Notes: a model not told the origin generated them from the letters alone. A DNA stretch of 64,000 nt from Stenotrophomonas sp. ESTM1D_MKCIP4_1 (GCF_003086895.1 NZ_CP026004.1:2020731-2084730); one strand, 5' to 3'; shown: positions 7,798 through 19,098, numbered from the stretch's first letter. A program made the numbers and translations.

Positions 7798-9309
7798 ATG
7801 AGCGAAGCTACCGATACCCCCCCCGTCGACGAAAACAAGTTGATCGCCGAGCGCCGTGAGAAACTCAAAGCGCTGCGTGGGCAGGGCATCGCGTACCCCA
7901 ACGACTTCCGTCGCGAGGACTTCGCCGGGCAGCTGCAGGCCGAATTCGCCGATGCCGACACCTGGACCGCCGAGGCACTGGAAGGCAACGGCCGCCAGGT
8001 GAAGATGGCCGGTCGCCTGATGGCCAAGCGGATCATGGGCAAGGCCAGTTTCGCGCAGATCCAGGACGAGTCCGGCCGCATCCAGCTGTTCCTGCAGGGC
8101 GGCACGCTGGGTGATGCCTACACCGCCTTCAAGGGCTGGGATGTGGGCGACATCATCGCGGTGGAAGGCGCGTTGACCCGTACCAAGACCGGCGAACTGT
8201 CGGTCAAGGCCGAGTCTATCCGCCTGCTGACCAAGTCGCTGCGCCCGCTGCCGGACAAGTGGCATGGCCTGGCCGACGTGGAGCAGCGCTACCGCCAGCG
8301 CTACGTCGACCTGATCGTGACCCCGGAGTCGCGCGCGGTCTTCATCAAGCGCTCCAAGATCATCCGCGCCATGCGCGCGTGGCTGGACAACCGCGACTTC
8401 CTGGAAGTCGAGACGCCGATGATGCATTACATCCCCGGCGGCGCGGCGGCCAAGCCGTTCACCACCCACCACAACGCGCTGGACCTGGACCTGTACCTGC
8501 GCGTGGCGCCGGAGCTGTACCTCAAGCGCCTGACCGTGGGCGGCCTGGAGCGGGTGTACGAAATCAACCGCAACTTCCGCAACGAAGGCGTCAGCACCCG
8601 CCACAACCCGGAATTCACCATGATGGAGCTGTACGAGGCCTATGCCACGTACAACGAGATCATGGACCTGACCGAGGGCGTGATCCGTGACGTGGCCACC
8701 ACCGTCAACGGCGGCACCGAGGTGGAATGGGACGGCGCGAAGATCGACCTGGGCCCGGCGTTCCGCCGCTGGCGCATGGACGAGGCGGTGCGCCACCACA
8801 ACCCGGAAATCTCCGCGGCCGACTGCACCGACCGCGAGGCGCTGCTGCGCCATTGCGAGCGCCTGAAGATCCGCGTCAAGCCGTCTTACGGCTGGGGCAA
8901 GCTGCTGCTGGAGATCTTCGAGGCCACCGTCGAGCACACCCTCATCCAGCCGACCTTCATCACCGATCACCCGGTGGAGGTTTCGCCGCTGGCCCGTGCC
9001 AACGACAACGATCCGGGCTACACCGACCGCTTCGAGCTGTTCGTCAACGGCAAGGAGCTGGCCAACGGCTTCTCGGAGCTGAACGATCCGGAAGACCAGG
9101 CGCAGCGCTTCCAGGCCCAGGTGGCGGCGAAGGAAGGCGGCGACGACGAGGCCATGCACTACGACGCCGACTACATCCGTGCGCTGGAGTACGGCATGGC
9201 GCCGACCGGTGGCCTGGGCATCGGCGTGGACCGCCTGGTGATGCTGCTGACCGGCAGCAGCTCGATCCGCGACGTGCTGCTGTTCCCCTACATGCGCCCC
9301 GAGCAGTAA
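7798..9309 (+). CDS. lysS: Lysyl-tRNA synthetase, class II
   Basis: 503 aa. It charges tRNA-Lys. An N-terminal OB-fold anticodon-binding domain (about 60-170) precedes the class II catalytic core with motif 2 ('[25 protein letters not shown]') and the C-terminal motif 3 ('[15 protein letters not shown]'). Length and motifs are standard. The ATG at 7798 matches the family N-terminus. In the xanthomonad rpf region lysS directly precedes rpfG, as here. Confidence 0.97.
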   Translation: MSEATDTPPVDENKLIAERREKLKALRGQGIAYPNDFRREDFAGQLQAEFADADTWTAEALEGNGRQVKMAGRLMAKRIMGKASFAQIQDESGRIQLFLQGGTLGDAYTAFKGWDVGDIIAVEGALTRTKTGELSVKAESIRLLTKSLRPLPDKWHGLADVEQRYRQRYVDLIVTPESRAVFIKRSKIIRAMRAWLDNRDFLEVETPMMHYIPGGAAAKPFTTHHNALDLDLYLRVAPELYLKRLTVGGLERVYEINRNFRNEGVSTRHNPEFTMMELYEAYATYNEIMDLTEGVIRDVATTVNGGTEVEWDGAKIDLGPAFRRWRMDEAVRHHNPEISAADCTDREALLRHCERLKIRVKPSYGWGKLLLEIFEATVEHTLIQPTFITDHPVEVSPLARANDNDPGYTDRFELFVNGKELANGFSELNDPEDQAQRFQAQVAAKEGGDDEAMHYDADYIRALEYGMAPTGGLGIGVDRLVMLLTGSSSIRDVLLFPYMRPEQ

Positions 9310-9510
9310 GGCCCGGTCCGGCCCATGATTGTGCGCGCCGTCCCCGTATCGGGCCGGCGCGATTGACGCCTCCCGCACTCGGCGTATGGTGGTTGCACGG
9401 CCTTGACACCTGCTATGGCTTGATGGAGTCGGGGAGGGTCGATGTGGAGAACCCGCTTCACATTGTGACGACGATCATGAACCGGGGAGCTCGTGACGGG
9501 AGTCGTGCCG

Positions 9511-10656
9511 ATGCAAGGGGCCAGTGTGCACAGCGGCGGGGTATCCTCGCAGGCTGATCTTCCAGTGTGGTCGAGAAGGCAGGCAGAGAACGCCTTGAAC
9601 ATCGTCATCGTTGATGACCAGACGTCCGCAAGGACGATGCTGCGCCATGTCATTGAGGACATCGCGCCCGAATTGAGCGTGCATGATTTCGGTGATCCGC
9701 TCACCGCGCTTGCCTGGTGCGAATCCAACGCGGTCGATCTGCTGCTGCTGGACTACCGCATGCCGGAAATGGACGGGCTGGAATTTGCCCGCCGTTTCCG
9801 TCGCCTGCCCAAGCACCGCGACATCCCGGTCATCCTGATCACCGTGGTCGGCGACGAGCCGATCCGCCAGGCGGCACTGGAAGCGGGCGTCATCGATTTC
9901 CTGGTCAAGCCGATCCGGCCGCGCGAGCTGCGCGCGCGCTGCTACAACCTGCTGCAGCTGCGTCAGCAGGCCGAGAATGTGAAGCAACGCGCGCTGTCGC
10001 TGGAGCAGCGGCTGCTGGCCAGCATGCACGAGGTGGAAGAGCGCGAACGCGAGACCCTCTCACGGCTGGCGCGCGCCATCGAGTTCCGTGATGCCGGCAC
10101 CAGCGCCTATCTCGAGCGCATGGCGCGCGTGGCCGGGCTGATCGCCGAACAGCTGGGACTGCCCGAGGAAGAGGTCAAGCTGATCGAGATGGCGGCGCCG
10201 CTGCATGACATGGGCAAGATCGCCATTCCCGATGCGGTGCTGCTGAAGCAGGGCAAGCTCAACGACGAGGAACTGGCGATCATGCGCCGGCATCCGCGCA
10301 TCGGCCACGAGCTGCTCAGCGGCAGCCAGAACCGCTTCATCCAGGTCGGCGCGTTGATCGCGCTGCGCCACCACGAGCGCTACGACGGCAGTGGTTACCC
10401 GGATGGCCTGGTCGGCGACGCGATTCCGCTGGAAGCGCGCATCGTGGCGGTGGCCGATGTGTTCGATGCCCTGATTTCGCCGCGCCCCTACAAAGAGGCG
10501 TGGACGATGGAGGCGACCCTGGCGTACCTGTACGCCCAGCGTGGCCGCCTGTTCGACCCACGCTGCGTGGACGCGCTGCTGCGCGGCCGCGAGCCGCTGG
10601 AGCAGATCTGCGCCGAGCATTCCACCGCGTCGGCGCGGCCGGGGATGGGCGCGTGA
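9511..10656 (+). CDS. rpfG: RpfG, response regulator with HD-GYP c-di-GMP phosphodiesterase domain
   Basis: 381 aa. The receiver domain (about 30-145) has the phospho-acceptor Asp in LLLLDYRMPEMDG (D81). The HD-GYP domain (about 180-360) has LHDMGKIAIPD (H232/D233) and HHERYDGSGYPDGL. RpfG is the output of DSF sensing: phosphotransfer from RpfC activates c-di-GMP hydrolysis, affecting virulence factors, biofilm and motility. The next gene, rpfC, overlaps its stop by GTGA, so translation is coupled. A GTG at 9493 is an alternative start, but the ATG at 9511 has GGGAG at 9498-9502 with 8-nt spacing and is preferred. Confidence 0.94.
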   Translation: MQGASVHSGGVSSQADLPVWSRRQAENALNIVIVDDQTSARTMLRHVIEDIAPELSVHDFGDPLTALAWCESNAVDLLLLDYRMPEMDGLEFARRFRRLPKHRDIPVILITVVGDEPIRQAALEAGVIDFLVKPIRPRELRARCYNLLQLRQQAENVKQRALSLEQRLLASMHEVEERERETLSRLARAIEFRDAGTSAYLERMARVAGLIAEQLGLPEEEVKLIEMAAPLHDMGKIAIPDAVLLKQGKLNDEELAIMRRHPRIGHELLSGSQNRFIQVGALIALRHHERYDGSGYPDGLVGDAIPLEARIVAVADVFDALISPRPYKEAWTMEATLAYLYAQRGRLFDPRCVDALLRGREPLEQICAEHSTASARPGMGA

Positions 10657-12824
10657 CATCGCTGCTGTCGCGGATCCGCCTGCGGCTGTCCCAGCGCCAC
10701 GACAGCGAGCACGGACAGCAGATCGTCCGCATCGTCCTGATCAGCCTGATCCTGGCCTATGTGCTGCTGCCGGCGCCGCGCCACGATCTGCCGCACGACC
10801 AGTATGTGGGCGTGCTGGCCATCGTCCTCACCGGCCTGTCGTTGTCGCTGCTGCTGTTCGGCTGGCTGCTGTGGAAGCCGGGGCGCTCGGACCCGCGCCG
10901 CGTGCTGGGCATGCTGGCCGACTATGGGCTGATTGCCGCGGGCATGGTGCAGATGGGCGAGCCGCTGTCGTGGGTCTACATCGTGGTGATGTGGGTGACC
11001 GTCGGCAACGGCATGCGCTATGGCAACAACTACCTCTACGTCGCCGTGGCGATGGCGATGGTCAGCTTTGGCAGTACCGTGGCGCTGACGCCGTACTGGG
11101 AGCGCAACCTCCGTCTTGCGATCGGCCTGTGGCTGGGCCTGGCCGCCGTACCGTTGTACTTCTCGACGCTGCTGAAGCAGTTGACCAAGGCCATGGCCGA
11201 GGCACGGCGTGCCAGCGAGGCCAAGAGCCGGTTCCTGGCCAACATGAGCCACGAGTTCCGGACCCCGCTCAACGGTCTGAGCGGCATGACCGAAGTGCTC
11301 GCCACCACGCGCCTGGACGATGAGCAGCGCGAGTGCCTGAACACCATCCAGGCCTCGTCGCGCAGCCTGCTGGCGCTGGTCGAGGAGGTGCTGGACATCT
11401 CCGCCATCGAGGCCGGCAAGCTGCGGGTGGTCGCAGAGGATTTCGTCCTGGCCGACGTGGTCCAGGCCATCGGCCTGATCCTGCTGCCGCAGGCCAAGGC
11501 CAAGCATCTCGAGTACCGGGTCAAGGTGGCTGCGAACGTGCCCGCCACGCTGCGGGGCGATGTCGGCCATCTGCGGCAGATCCTGCTGAACCTGGCGGGC
11601 AACGCGGTCAAGTTCACCGACCACGGCAAGGTGGAAGTGCGGGTGGGTCTGGTCCATGCCGACACCCACGGCACGGTGCGCCTGCGCTTTGACATCATCG
11701 ATACCGGCATCGGGGTGCCGGTGGCCATGCGTCCACGGCTGTTCGAGGCCTTCGAGCAGGCCGACGTCAGCATGGCCCGTCGCCACGAGGGCACCGGCCT
11801 GGGCACGACCATCGCCAAGGGCCTGGTGGAAGCGATGGGCGGTGAGATCGGCTATCTGGACAACCCGCCACAGGGCAGCCACTTCTGGGTGGAGCTGCCG
11901 TTCGCGCCGCCGCAGCCGGTGGTGCCGGGTGCGGTGCCGAGCGTGGCCGTCAACGACGAGGTGGGTACGGGCGGCAATGTGATTGCGTTCGCCGACCCGT
12001 TCCTGCGCCACCGCGCCCGCGTGCGCAGCATGCAGATCCTGGTGGCCGACGATCACGAAGCGAACCGCATGGTGCTGCAGCGGCTGCTGCAGAAGGCCGG
12101 GCACAAGGTGATGTGCGTCGACGGCGGCGAGGCGGTGCTGGATGCGCTGGCCGAGAGTGAGTACGACGCGGCGATCGTCGATCTGCACATGCCGGGCATG
12201 AGCGGGCTGGACATGCTGAAGGAACTGCGCGTGATGCAGTCCGGTGGTGGCCCGCGCACGCCGGTGCTGGTGCTCAGTGCGGATGTCACCCCCGAGGCGA
12301 TCCAGCGCTGCACCCAGGCCGGTGCGCACGCGTTCCTGGCCAAGCCCGTCGTGGCCGTGCGCCTGCTGGATACCCTGGCCGAGATTGCCAACAACGCCCA
12401 GTTGAAGGCCTCGGCGCCGCCGATCGTGCGCACCGCCACCAGCCTTGATGGCGTGCTGGATACCGGCGTGCTGGATGAGCTGGCGTCGTTGGGCATGGGC
12501 GATGGCTTCGAGCGCGAGTTCATCCGCCAGTGCCTGGAAGACGCCGAGAGCTGCCTGCGCAAGGCGGAAGGCGATGGCGAGGCGGGGCGCTGGGGCGCTT
12601 TCCGTGAACAGTCGCATGCGATCAAGGGCGTGGCCGGCAACCTGGGCCTGGTGCGGGCCGCGAACCGCGCCGGTGAACTGATGCGGATGGCCGACTGGCA
12701 GCTCAAGGCAGAGTGGCGTGCACGCCTGGCCGTGCTGCAGGGCGCGATCAAGGAAGGGCGCCAGGCCCTGGACGCCCGCGCCGAGCGCAAGGCACGCGGC
12801 GCCGCCGACGACATGGAGCGGTAG
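10653..12824 (+). CDS. rpfC: RpfC, hybrid sensor kinase for diffusible signal factor
   Basis: 723 aa from a GTG overlapping the rpfG stop. About five membrane segments lie within residues 22-175, with no large periplasmic domain. HisKA follows with H200 (NMSHEFRTPLNG), then HATPase, a receiver with D510 (VDLHMPGMSGLD), and an HPt domain with H655 (SHAIKGVAGNLGL). This is the canonical RpfC layout. From about residue 165 onward it reads very like X. campestris RpfC, while the membrane sensor differs more. RpfC perceives DSF, relays phosphate to RpfG, and its receiver restrains RpfF. No rpfH is present between rpfG and rpfC. rpfF follows convergently. Confidence 0.95.
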   Translation: MTSLLSRIRLRLSQRHDSEHGQQIVRIVLISLILAYVLLPAPRHDLPHDQYVGVLAIVLTGLSLSLLLFGWLLWKPGRSDPRRVLGMLADYGLIAAGMVQMGEPLSWVYIVVMWVTVGNGMRYGNNYLYVAVAMAMVSFGSTVALTPYWERNLRLAIGLWLGLAAVPLYFSTLLKQLTKAMAEARRASEAKSRFLANMSHEFRTPLNGLSGMTEVLATTRLDDEQRECLNTIQASSRSLLALVEEVLDISAIEAGKLRVVAEDFVLADVVQAIGLILLPQAKAKHLEYRVKVAANVPATLRGDVGHLRQILLNLAGNAVKFTDHGKVEVRVGLVHADTHGTVRLRFDIIDTGIGVPVAMRPRLFEAFEQADVSMARRHEGTGLGTTIAKGLVEAMGGEIGYLDNPPQGSHFWVELPFAPPQPVVPGAVPSVAVNDEVGTGGNVIAFADPFLRHRARVRSMQILVADDHEANRMVLQRLLQKAGHKVMCVDGGEAVLDALAESEYDAAIVDLHMPGMSGLDMLKELRVMQSGGGPRTPVLVLSADVTPEAIQRCTQAGAHAFLAKPVVAVRLLDTLAEIANNAQLKASAPPIVRTATSLDGVLDTGVLDELASLGMGDGFEREFIRQCLEDAESCLRKAEGDGEAGRWGAFREQSHAIKGVAGNLGLVRAANRAGELMRMADWQLKAEWRARLAVLQGAIKEGRQALDARAERKARGAADDMER

Positions 12825-12852
12825 CGTCGAGCGTGGCGGTGCGCGAGGGAAC

Positions 12853-12877
12853 GCATCCACGCATGGCGTGAATCCAC
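12853..12877. repeat. Single degenerate SMAG palindrome
   Basis: ATCCACGC-AT-GGCGTGAAT type unit, one base from perfect, in the rpfC/rpfF convergent spacer. It is the same core as the tandem arrays at 51031 and 57699. Confidence 0.6.
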
Positions 12878-12885
12878 CTTTTGCG

Positions 12886-12913
12886 AAAAAAAGCCCGGTG
12901 ACCAGCCGGGCTT
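12886..12913 (-). terminator. Rho-independent terminator of rpfF
   Basis: On the minus strand an AAGCCCGG/CCGGGCTT stem is followed by seven T residues, 25 nt after the rpfF stop. The plus-strand side lacks a T-run, so it serves rpfF rather than rpfC. Confidence 0.85.
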
Positions 12914-12937
12914 GAACCCAGAGGGGGAGAGGAACAA

Positions 12938-13810
12938 TCAGGCCGCGTCGAGGCCGGCGCGGCGGGTCTGCGCCTTGATCAGGCGGTCCATCGTGCGCAG
13001 CGAGCGGTCACCCAGCGCAAGCGCGGAATCGACCCACACCTTGGTGATTTCCAGCAGCTCGTCGTAGCTGACCGCCTGCGCCAGGTTGCGTGCCGCGTTC
13101 ATCGCCAGGTACGACTGCGGCAGGCGCTGCTGGTGGCGGATCATGTCTTCCACGGCGGCACGGCCTTCGCCCTTCTTCACCAGCACATCGACCACGCCCA
13201 TGGCGTGCATTTCCTCGGCCGAGTAGATGCGGCCGTCGAGGATGATCTTCTCGGCCAGCTGCGGCGACACCCGGCGGCACAGGAACGAGTACGCACCCAT
13301 GCCCGGGAACAGGCCGAACAGCACTTCCGGCAGGCCCATGCCGCAGCCTTCCTCGGCCACGATGGTGTGGCAGGCCAGGGCCATTTCCAGGCCGCCGCCC
13401 AGGGCATCGCCCTGGATGAGGGCAATGGAGCGCACGTCGCCGCCGAAGCCGGTGTGCAGGTGGTGCACGCCTTCAACGCAGCGCTGGGCGTAGGTCAGCA
13501 GCAGATCCCGGTTGCCCTCGCGGATGAGGCGGGTAAACAGGTCCAGGTCACCGCCCAGGTTGTACGCCGCGGCATCGGAAGCCAGCACGAAGTGGCGCAG
13601 CTGCCCGCTGTGGCGCTGCGCCGGGCCGCGGGTGATGGCGCTCATGTAGCTCCACATTTCATCCAGCATGTCCTTGCGGCAGCACGGGCGGATGCCGGTG
13701 GCTGCGTCGGCATGCATGAACAGCCAGTGGGCCGTGTCGTCATTGCGGTCGTCGGTACGGATGGTGGAGTAGGGCGAACCACTGGTCGGCAGCTTTTCGA
13801 TGGTGCTCAT
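12938..13810 (-). CDS. rpfF: RpfF, DSF synthase (crotonase family)
   Basis: 290 aa. RpfF makes cis-2-unsaturated fatty acid signals (DSF, cis-11-methyl-2-dodecenoic acid) from 3-hydroxyacyl-ACP by dehydration and thioester cleavage. The crotonase core is present. E142 (GGGLEMALAC) and E162 (LPEVLFGLFPGMGAY) align with the catalytic Glu pair known from X. campestris RpfF (E141/E161). The ATG at 13810 gives the family length; the frame continues further upstream but without homology. The N-terminal 40 residues differ from the Xanthomonas protein. It is convergent with rpfC and downstream of rpfB on the same strand, but a terminator at 13914-13943 separates the two, so it probably has its own promoter in 13811-13913. 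Confidence 0.95.
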   Translation of the reverse strand: MSTIEKLPTSGSPYSTIRTDDRNDDTAHWLFMHADAATGIRPCCRKDMLDEMWSYMSAITRGPAQRHSGQLRHFVLASDAAAYNLGGDLDLFTRLIREGNRDLLLTYAQRCVEGVHHLHTGFGGDVRSIALIQGDALGGGLEMALACHTIVAEEGCGMGLPEVLFGLFPGMGAYSFLCRRVSPQLAEKIILDGRIYSAEEMHAMGVVDVLVKKGEGRAAVEDMIRHQQRLPQSYLAMNAARNLAQAVSYDELLEITKVWVDSALALGDRSLRTMDRLIKAQTRRAGLDAA

Positions 13811-13913
13811 TGAAGTGTCCTCGGCATGCGGCCCATAAAGAGAAGTGGTGGCCGGCGGGCCGAACGGTCCACACACGCGGCGATGCTACACCGGGCACGG
13901 GGCCGCGCATGCG

Positions 13914-13943
13914 AAAAGGCCCGGGTCGTTGCCGACCCGGGCC
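13914..13943 (-). terminator. Terminator of rpfB
   Basis: On the minus strand GGCCCGGGTC/GACCCGGGCC forms an 11-bp-class stem followed by TTTT, 28 nt after the rpfB stop and before rpfF. Confidence 0.75.
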
Positions 13944-13970
13944 CGGGAGCCTTCAATCTGGAGCAGAGCC

Positions 13971-15647
13971 TTACGGGGCGGGCGTATCGCGCAGTTCGCG
14001 ACGCAGAATCTTGCCCACGTTGGTCTTCGGCAGTTCTTTTCGGAATTCTACGATTCTGGGGTGCTTGTAGCCGGTCAGGTTGGCCCGCGCATGTTCCTTG
14101 ACCATTTCGGCGGTCAGGTTCGGGTCCTTCTTGACGATGACCACCTTCACCACTTCACCGGACTTCTCGTCCGGCACGCCGACGGCAGCCACTTCCAGCA
14201 CGCCCGGCATCATCGCGATGACGTCCTCGACTTCGTTCGGGTACACGTTGAAGCCGGACACCAGGATCATGTCCTTCTTGCGGTCGACGATGTAGAAGAA
14301 GCCGTGTTCGTCCATCTTCGCCATGTCGCCGGTGTGCAGCCACTGGTCGGCGTCGATGGCACTGGAGGTTTCGTCGGGGCGCTGCCAGTAGCCCTTCATC
14401 ACCTGCGGGCCGCGGATGCACAGTTCACCCACCTCACCCATGGCCAGGGTGTTGCCGTTGTCGTCCTTGATGCAGGCATCGGTGGACGGGATCGGCAGGC
14501 CGATGGCGCCGTTGTATTCCTTCAGGTCCAGCGGGTTGATGCAGGCTGCCGGAGAGGTCTCGGTGAGGCCGTAGGCTTCCACCAGGGTCACCCCGGTCAC
14601 CTTCTTCCAGCGCTCGGCCACCGCACGCTGCACGGCCATGCCGCCGCCCAGGGTGACCTTCAGCGAGGAGAAATCGACGGTATCGAAGCCGGGCGTGTTG
14701 AGCAGGCCGTTGAACAGCGTGTTGACGCCGGTGATGGCGGTGAAGCGCACCGACTTGAGCTCCTTGACGAAGCCCTTCATGTCGCGCGGATTGGTGATGA
14801 GGTGGTTGCAGCCACCGAACTTCATGAAGACCAGGCCGTTCGCGGTCAGCGCGAAGATGTGGTACAGCGGCAGGGCGGTGATGATCCACTCCTTGCCCGG
14901 CTCGATGCCCGAGGCGCCGATCCAGGCCGAGGCCTGCTGCATGTTGGCGATCAGGTTGCGGTTGGTCAGCATGGCACCCTTGGCCACGCCCGTGGTGCCG
15001 CCGGTGTACTGCAGGAAGGCGACGTCGTCATGGTCGATCTCGACCTTGGGCAGGGTGTGGCGGCTGCCGAGCGCGAGCGCCTGGCGGAAGCGGACCGCGC
15101 CCTTGAGATGGTAGTTGGGCACCATCTTCTTGACGTACTTGAGCACGAAATTGACGATCGTGCCCTTGAGGCCGAGCAGATCGCCCAGGCCCGTGGTGAT
15201 GACGTGCTTGACCGGCGTGTCGGCGATGACCTGCTGGACGGTGTCGCCGAAGTTGTCCACCACCACCAGGGCGCTGACGCCGGCGTCGACCAGCTGGTGC
15301 TTCAGCTCGCGCGCGGTGTACAGCGGGTTGACGTTGACCACGGTCAGGCCGGCGCGCAGCACGCCGAAGGTGGCGATCGGGTACTGCAGGCAGTTGGGCA
15401 TCATCAGGGCGACGCGGTCACCCTTCTTGAGCTTCAGCTCACCCAGCAGGTAGGCGGCGAACTGCTCGACCAGGGCATCGGTTTCACCATAGGTGAGGAC
15501 CTTGCCGAAACTGGAGTAGGCCGGACGGTCGCGGAATTTCGCGACGGAAGCGTCGAAGACCGAGGCTACCGAGTGGAACTCGTTGATGTCGATTTCGGCG
15601 GGAACGCCTTTCGGATAGCTCTGCAGCCAGGGACGATCCAGACTCAT
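13971..15647 (-). CDS. rpfB: RpfB, long-chain fatty acid–CoA ligase
   Basis: 558 aa, an AMP-forming acyl-CoA ligase. The nucleotide-binding P-loop is [16 protein letters not shown]. The adenylation region reads '[10 protein letters not shown]' and '[26 protein letters not shown]', and the C-terminal catalytic Lys region '[13 protein letters not shown]'. In xanthomonads RpfB activates free fatty acids and is implicated in DSF turnover. The ATG at 15647 follows a GGAGGGGGA site. Position next to rpfF and acnA matches the conserved rpf order, except that the bet genes and others are inserted before acnA. Confidence 0.94.
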   Translation of the reverse strand: MSLDRPWLQSYPKGVPAEIDINEFHSVASVFDASVAKFRDRPAYSSFGKVLTYGETDALVEQFAAYLLGELKLKKGDRVALMMPNCLQYPIATFGVLRAGLTVVNVNPLYTARELKHQLVDAGVSALVVVDNFGDTVQQVIADTPVKHVITTGLGDLLGLKGTIVNFVLKYVKKMVPNYHLKGAVRFRQALALGSRHTLPKVEIDHDDVAFLQYTGGTTGVAKGAMLTNRNLIANMQQASAWIGASGIEPGKEWIITALPLYHIFALTANGLVFMKFGGCNHLITNPRDMKGFVKELKSVRFTAITGVNTLFNGLLNTPGFDTVDFSSLKVTLGGGMAVQRAVAERWKKVTGVTLVEAYGLTETSPAACINPLDLKEYNGAIGLPIPSTDACIKDDNGNTLAMGEVGELCIRGPQVMKGYWQRPDETSSAIDADQWLHTGDMAKMDEHGFFYIVDRKKDMILVSGFNVYPNEVEDVIAMMPGVLEVAAVGVPDEKSGEVVKVVIVKKDPNLTAEMVKEHARANLTGYKHPRIVEFRKELPKTNVGKILRRELRDTPAP

Positions 15648-15780
15648 ATTCCCCCTCCAGGAATCGTTTTTGATGGGTGCGGCGCGGACAGTATCCGCCG
15701 AAACCGCTGCGGGCAGCATACCGTTCCGTAGGGAAAACGCGAAGAGGGCGCGAAGAACGCGTCTCCGGGGACATCGAGGT

Positions 15781-15803
15781 GCCGGCCAGCGGCCGGCACT
15801 ACC
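15781..15803. repeat. SMAG-type palindrome
   Basis: GCCGGCCAGCGGCCGGCACTACC: palindrome GCCGGCC/GGCCGGC followed by CTAC (GTAG on the other strand), in the betA–rpfB spacer. Confidence 0.65.
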
Positions 15804-15838
15804 GGAAATCGGTGTCCGCCGTTTGCGGGCGATTCGCG

Positions 15839-17521
15839 TCAGCCGCGACTGCGCGCCGGGGCACCATTGGCCTGGTAATAGGCGGCGGTGCTGCGTGGCA
15901 GCGGGGTGCGGCCGCGGATCACGTCGGCCAGCTTCTCGGCCATCATGATCGTGGGTGCGTTGAGGTTGCCGGTGACCACCTGCGGCATGATCGAGGCATC
16001 GACAATGCGCAGGCCCTCCAGTCCGTGCACGCGGCCCTGGCCGTCGACCACCGCCATCGGGTCATCGGCGTGGCCCATTTTGTTGGTGCACGAGGGGTGG
16101 TAAGCGGTCTCGGCGTGTTCGCGGACGAAACCGTCGATCTGCGCATCTGTCTGCAGCTCGCGGCCGGGCGATATCTCGCGCCCGCTGTAGGGCGCCAGCG
16201 CCGGCTGCGCGAAGATCTCGCGGGTGATGCGGATGGCGGCGCGGAACTCGCGCCAGTCCTGCTCGTGCGACATGTAGTTGAACAGGATGCTGGGGTGCTC
16301 GCGCGGATCCTTGGAGCGCACATGCACGCGGCCGCGGCTGGGCGAGCGCATCGAGCCGACGTGCATCTGGAAGCTGTGCGCCTTGATCGGGTTGGAGCCG
16401 TTGTAATTGATGGCCACCGGCAGGAAGTGGTACTGCAGGTTGGGCCAGTCGAAGGACGCGTCGCTGCGGATGAAGCCACCGGCCTCGAACTGGTTGCTGG
16501 CGCCGATGCCGGTGCCGAGGAACAGCCATTCGGCACCGATGGCCGGCTGGTTGTACAGCTTCAGGGCCGGCGCCAGCGAGACCGGTTTCTTGCACTCGTA
16601 CTGCAGGTACATTTCCAGGTGATCCTGCAGATTGGCGCCGACGCCGGGCAGGTGATGCACCAGCTCGATGTCCAGGCTGCGCAGCAGCTCGGCCGGGCCG
16701 ACGCCGGAGCGCTGCAGGATCTGCGGCGAGGCGATGGCGCCGCCGCACAGCAGTACTTCGCGGCGGGCGCTGGCGCGCTGCGGCTGGTCGTTGTGCAGCC
16801 ACTGCACGCCCACCGCGCGCTTGCTGGAGAACAGGATGCGGTCCGTGAGCGCGTGGGTGACGATGGTCAGGTTCGGGCGCGGTTTTGCCAGGTCCAGATA
16901 GCCCCGGGCGGTGCTGGAGCGTCGCCCCTGCGGGGTGACCGTGCGGTCCATCGGGCCGAAGCCTTCCTGCTGGTAGCCATTGAGGTCGTCGGTGCGCGGG
17001 TAGCCGGCCTGCACGCCCGCTTCGACCATGGCGGCGAACAGTTCGTTGTTGCCGGCCTTGGGCGTGGTGACCCGTAGCGGGCCGTCGCCGCCGTGGTAGT
17101 CATTGGCGCCGATGTCGCGTGTCTCCGCCTTGCGGAAGTAGGGCAGGCAGTCCAGGTAAGTCCAGTCTTCAAGGCCCGGCATGCTGGCCCAGTGGTCGTA
17201 ATCCAGGGCGTTGCCACGGATGTAGCACATGCCGTTGATGAGCGACGAACCGCCCAGGCCCTTGCCGCGGCCGCAATCCATGCGACGGTTGTTCATGAAG
17301 GGCTCCGGGTCGGTCTTGTACGCCCAGTTGTAGCGCTTGCCCTGCAGCGGGTAGGCCAGCGCGGCCGGCATCTGCGTGCGGAAGTCGAGGCGGTAGTCCG
17401 GACCACCTGCTTCCAGCAGCAGCACGCTGACATCGGTATCTTCGGTGAGGCGGGTGGCCAGCACGTTGCCGGCCGAGCCGGCGCCGATGATGATGTAGTC
17501 GTACTCGTTATGGGTGCTCAT
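15839..17521 (-). CDS. betA: Choline dehydrogenase (GMC oxidoreductase)
   Basis: 560 aa. It oxidises choline to betaine aldehyde using FAD. The ADP-binding fold [19 protein letters not shown] is at the N-terminus with LLLEAGG after it. The GMC signatures '[20 protein letters not shown]' and '[15 protein letters not shown]' are present, and the active-site His lies in [14 protein letters not shown] near residue 467. Length is typical of bacterial BetA, which is membrane-associated. It follows betB by about 100 nt in a betI-betB-betA operon. Confidence 0.95.
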   Translation of the reverse strand: MSTHNEYDYIIIGAGSAGNVLATRLTEDTDVSVLLLEAGGPDYRLDFRTQMPAALAYPLQGKRYNWAYKTDPEPFMNNRRMDCGRGKGLGGSSLINGMCYIRGNALDYDHWASMPGLEDWTYLDCLPYFRKAETRDIGANDYHGGDGPLRVTTPKAGNNELFAAMVEAGVQAGYPRTDDLNGYQQEGFGPMDRTVTPQGRRSSTARGYLDLAKPRPNLTIVTHALTDRILFSSKRAVGVQWLHNDQPQRASARREVLLCGGAIASPQILQRSGVGPAELLRSLDIELVHHLPGVGANLQDHLEMYLQYECKKPVSLAPALKLYNQPAIGAEWLFLGTGIGASNQFEAGGFIRSDASFDWPNLQYHFLPVAINYNGSNPIKAHSFQMHVGSMRSPSRGRVHVRSKDPREHPSILFNYMSHEQDWREFRAAIRITREIFAQPALAPYSGREISPGRELQTDAQIDGFVREHAETAYHPSCTNKMGHADDPMAVVDGQGRVHGLEGLRIVDASIMPQVVTGNLNAPTIMMAEKLADVIRGRTPLPRSTAAYYQANGAPARSRG

Positions 17522-17625
17522 GGGGTTCTCCTGCTGGCCGGGACGCGTGCGGTACAGGCGTCGTCCTGGCGGGGATATCGGTCCGGCGCGCGGGCCGGGC
17601 GGTGCGGCGGGTGGGGCCCTGCGGC

Positions 17626-19098
17626 TCAGAACACGCTGGCGTAGTCGCCCAGTTCGACCTGCACCGACTTGATGCGGGTGTAGTGCCCCAGCGTCGACAG
17701 GCCGTTTTCGCGGCCGACACCGGACTGCTTGTAGCCACCGACCGGCATTTCGGCCGGCGATTCGCCCCAGGTGTTGATCCAGCAGATGCCGGCTTCGAGG
17801 CGGTGGATGATGCGGTGGGCGCGGCTGATGTCACGGCTGACCACGCCCGCTGCAAGCCCGAAGGTCGTCGCGTTGGCGCGGCGCACGGCTTCGTCCTCGT
17901 CGTCGTAGGCCAGGATGCTCATGACGGGTCCGAAAATCTCCTCGCGGACGATGGTCATGTCATCACGGCAATCGGAGAACACGGTCGGCAGCACATAGGC
18001 GCCCTCGGCCTGTGCCCCGTGCTCCGCGCGGCCACCGCCGACCAGCAGGCGCGCGCCTTCGGCCTTGCCGCTGTCGATGTAGCGCAGCACGTTCTGCATG
18101 TGCGGGAAGCTGACCATCGGGCCGAAATTGGTGTCGGCCGCCTGCGGGTCGCCGATGCGGATGCGCTTCACGCGCTCGACCACGGCAGCCTCGAACGCGG
18201 CCAGCAGTGCGCGCGGCACGAACACGCGGGTGCCGTTGGTGCAGACCTGGCCGGAACTGAAGAAGTTGGCCATCACCGCGATGTCGGCGGCGCGGTCAAG
18301 ATCGGCGTCATCGCAGATGATCAGCGGCGACTTGCCACCCAGCTCCATGGTGACTTCCTTCAGTGAGGAAGAAGCCGCCGCTGCCATGACTTTCTTGCCG
18401 GTCGCCACGCCGCCGGTAAAGGAGATCTTTTCGATCAGCGGGTGTTCGGTGAGCCAGTTTCCAATCTCACCGCCCGGGCCCTGCACGACGTTGAACACGC
18501 CGTCCGGCACGCCGGCTTCGCTGTAGATCTCCGCCAGTTTCAGCGCGGTCAGCGGGGTCACTTCGGAAGGCTTGAACACCATGGCATTGCCGGCGGCCAG
18601 CGCGGGTGCCGACTTCCACAGGGCGATCTGGATGGGGTAGTTCCAGGCGCCAATGCCGGCAACCACACCCAGCGGTTCGCGGCGGGTGTAGAAGAAGCTC
18701 GATTCGCGCAGCGGCAGCTGGATGCCTTCGATGGCGGTGGCGAGGCCTGCGTAGTACTCCAGCACATCGGCGCCGGTGACGATGTCCACCGTGGTGGTTT
18801 CGGACAGAGCCTTGCCGGTGTCCAGAGTTTCCAGGTGGGCCAGTTCATCATTGCGCGCGCGCAGGATGTCCACTGCGCGGCGCAGGATGCGCGAGCGCTC
18901 CATCGCAGTCATTGCGGCCCACACCTTCTGTCCTTCGGCCGCACTCTGCACCGCGCGATCCACGTCGGCCTGGCTGGCGATCTGCACCTCGGCCAGCACC
19001 TGGCCGTTGGCCGGGTTGATGGTCTGGAAGGTCTTGCCGCTGGTGGCGTCGACGCGCTGGCCGTGGATGTACAGCGGCTGGACGGGCAGGTGGGTCAT
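17626..19098 (-). CDS. betB: Betaine-aldehyde dehydrogenase
   Basis: 490 aa, exactly the length of E. coli BetB. It oxidises betaine aldehyde to glycine betaine, an osmoprotectant. The general base is in [17 protein letters not shown] and the catalytic Cys in [14 protein letters not shown]; the C-terminal '[17 protein letters not shown]' is typical. The ATG at 19098 ([14 protein letters not shown]) matches family N-termini. The gene lies between betI and betA with short spacers. Confidence 0.96.
   Translation of the reverse strand: MTHLPVQPLYIHGQRVDATSGKTFQTINPANGQVLAEVQIASQADVDRAVQSAAEGQKVWAAMTAMERSRILRRAVDILRARNDELAHLETLDTGKALSETTTVDIVTGADVLEYYAGLATAIEGIQLPLRESSFFYTRREPLGVVAGIGAWNYPIQIALWKSAPALAAGNAMVFKPSEVTPLTALKLAEIYSEAGVPDGVFNVVQGPGGEIGNWLTEHPLIEKISFTGGVATGKKVMAAAASSSLKEVTMELGGKSPLIICDDADLDRAADIAVMANFFSSGQVCTNGTRVFVPRALLAAFEAAVVERVKRIRIGDPQAADTNFGPMVSFPHMQNVLRYIDSGKAEGARLLVGGGRAEHGAQAEGAYVLPTVFSDCRDDMTIVREEIFGPVMSILAYDDEDEAVRRANATTFGLAAGVVSRDISRAHRIIHRLEAGICWINTWGESPAEMPVGGYKQSGVGRENGLSTLGHYTRIKSVQVELGDYASVF

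Noticed and set aside
7798..15647. rpfH-like gene between rpfG and rpfC
   Set aside because: rpfG and rpfC overlap by GTGA, so no gene fits between them.
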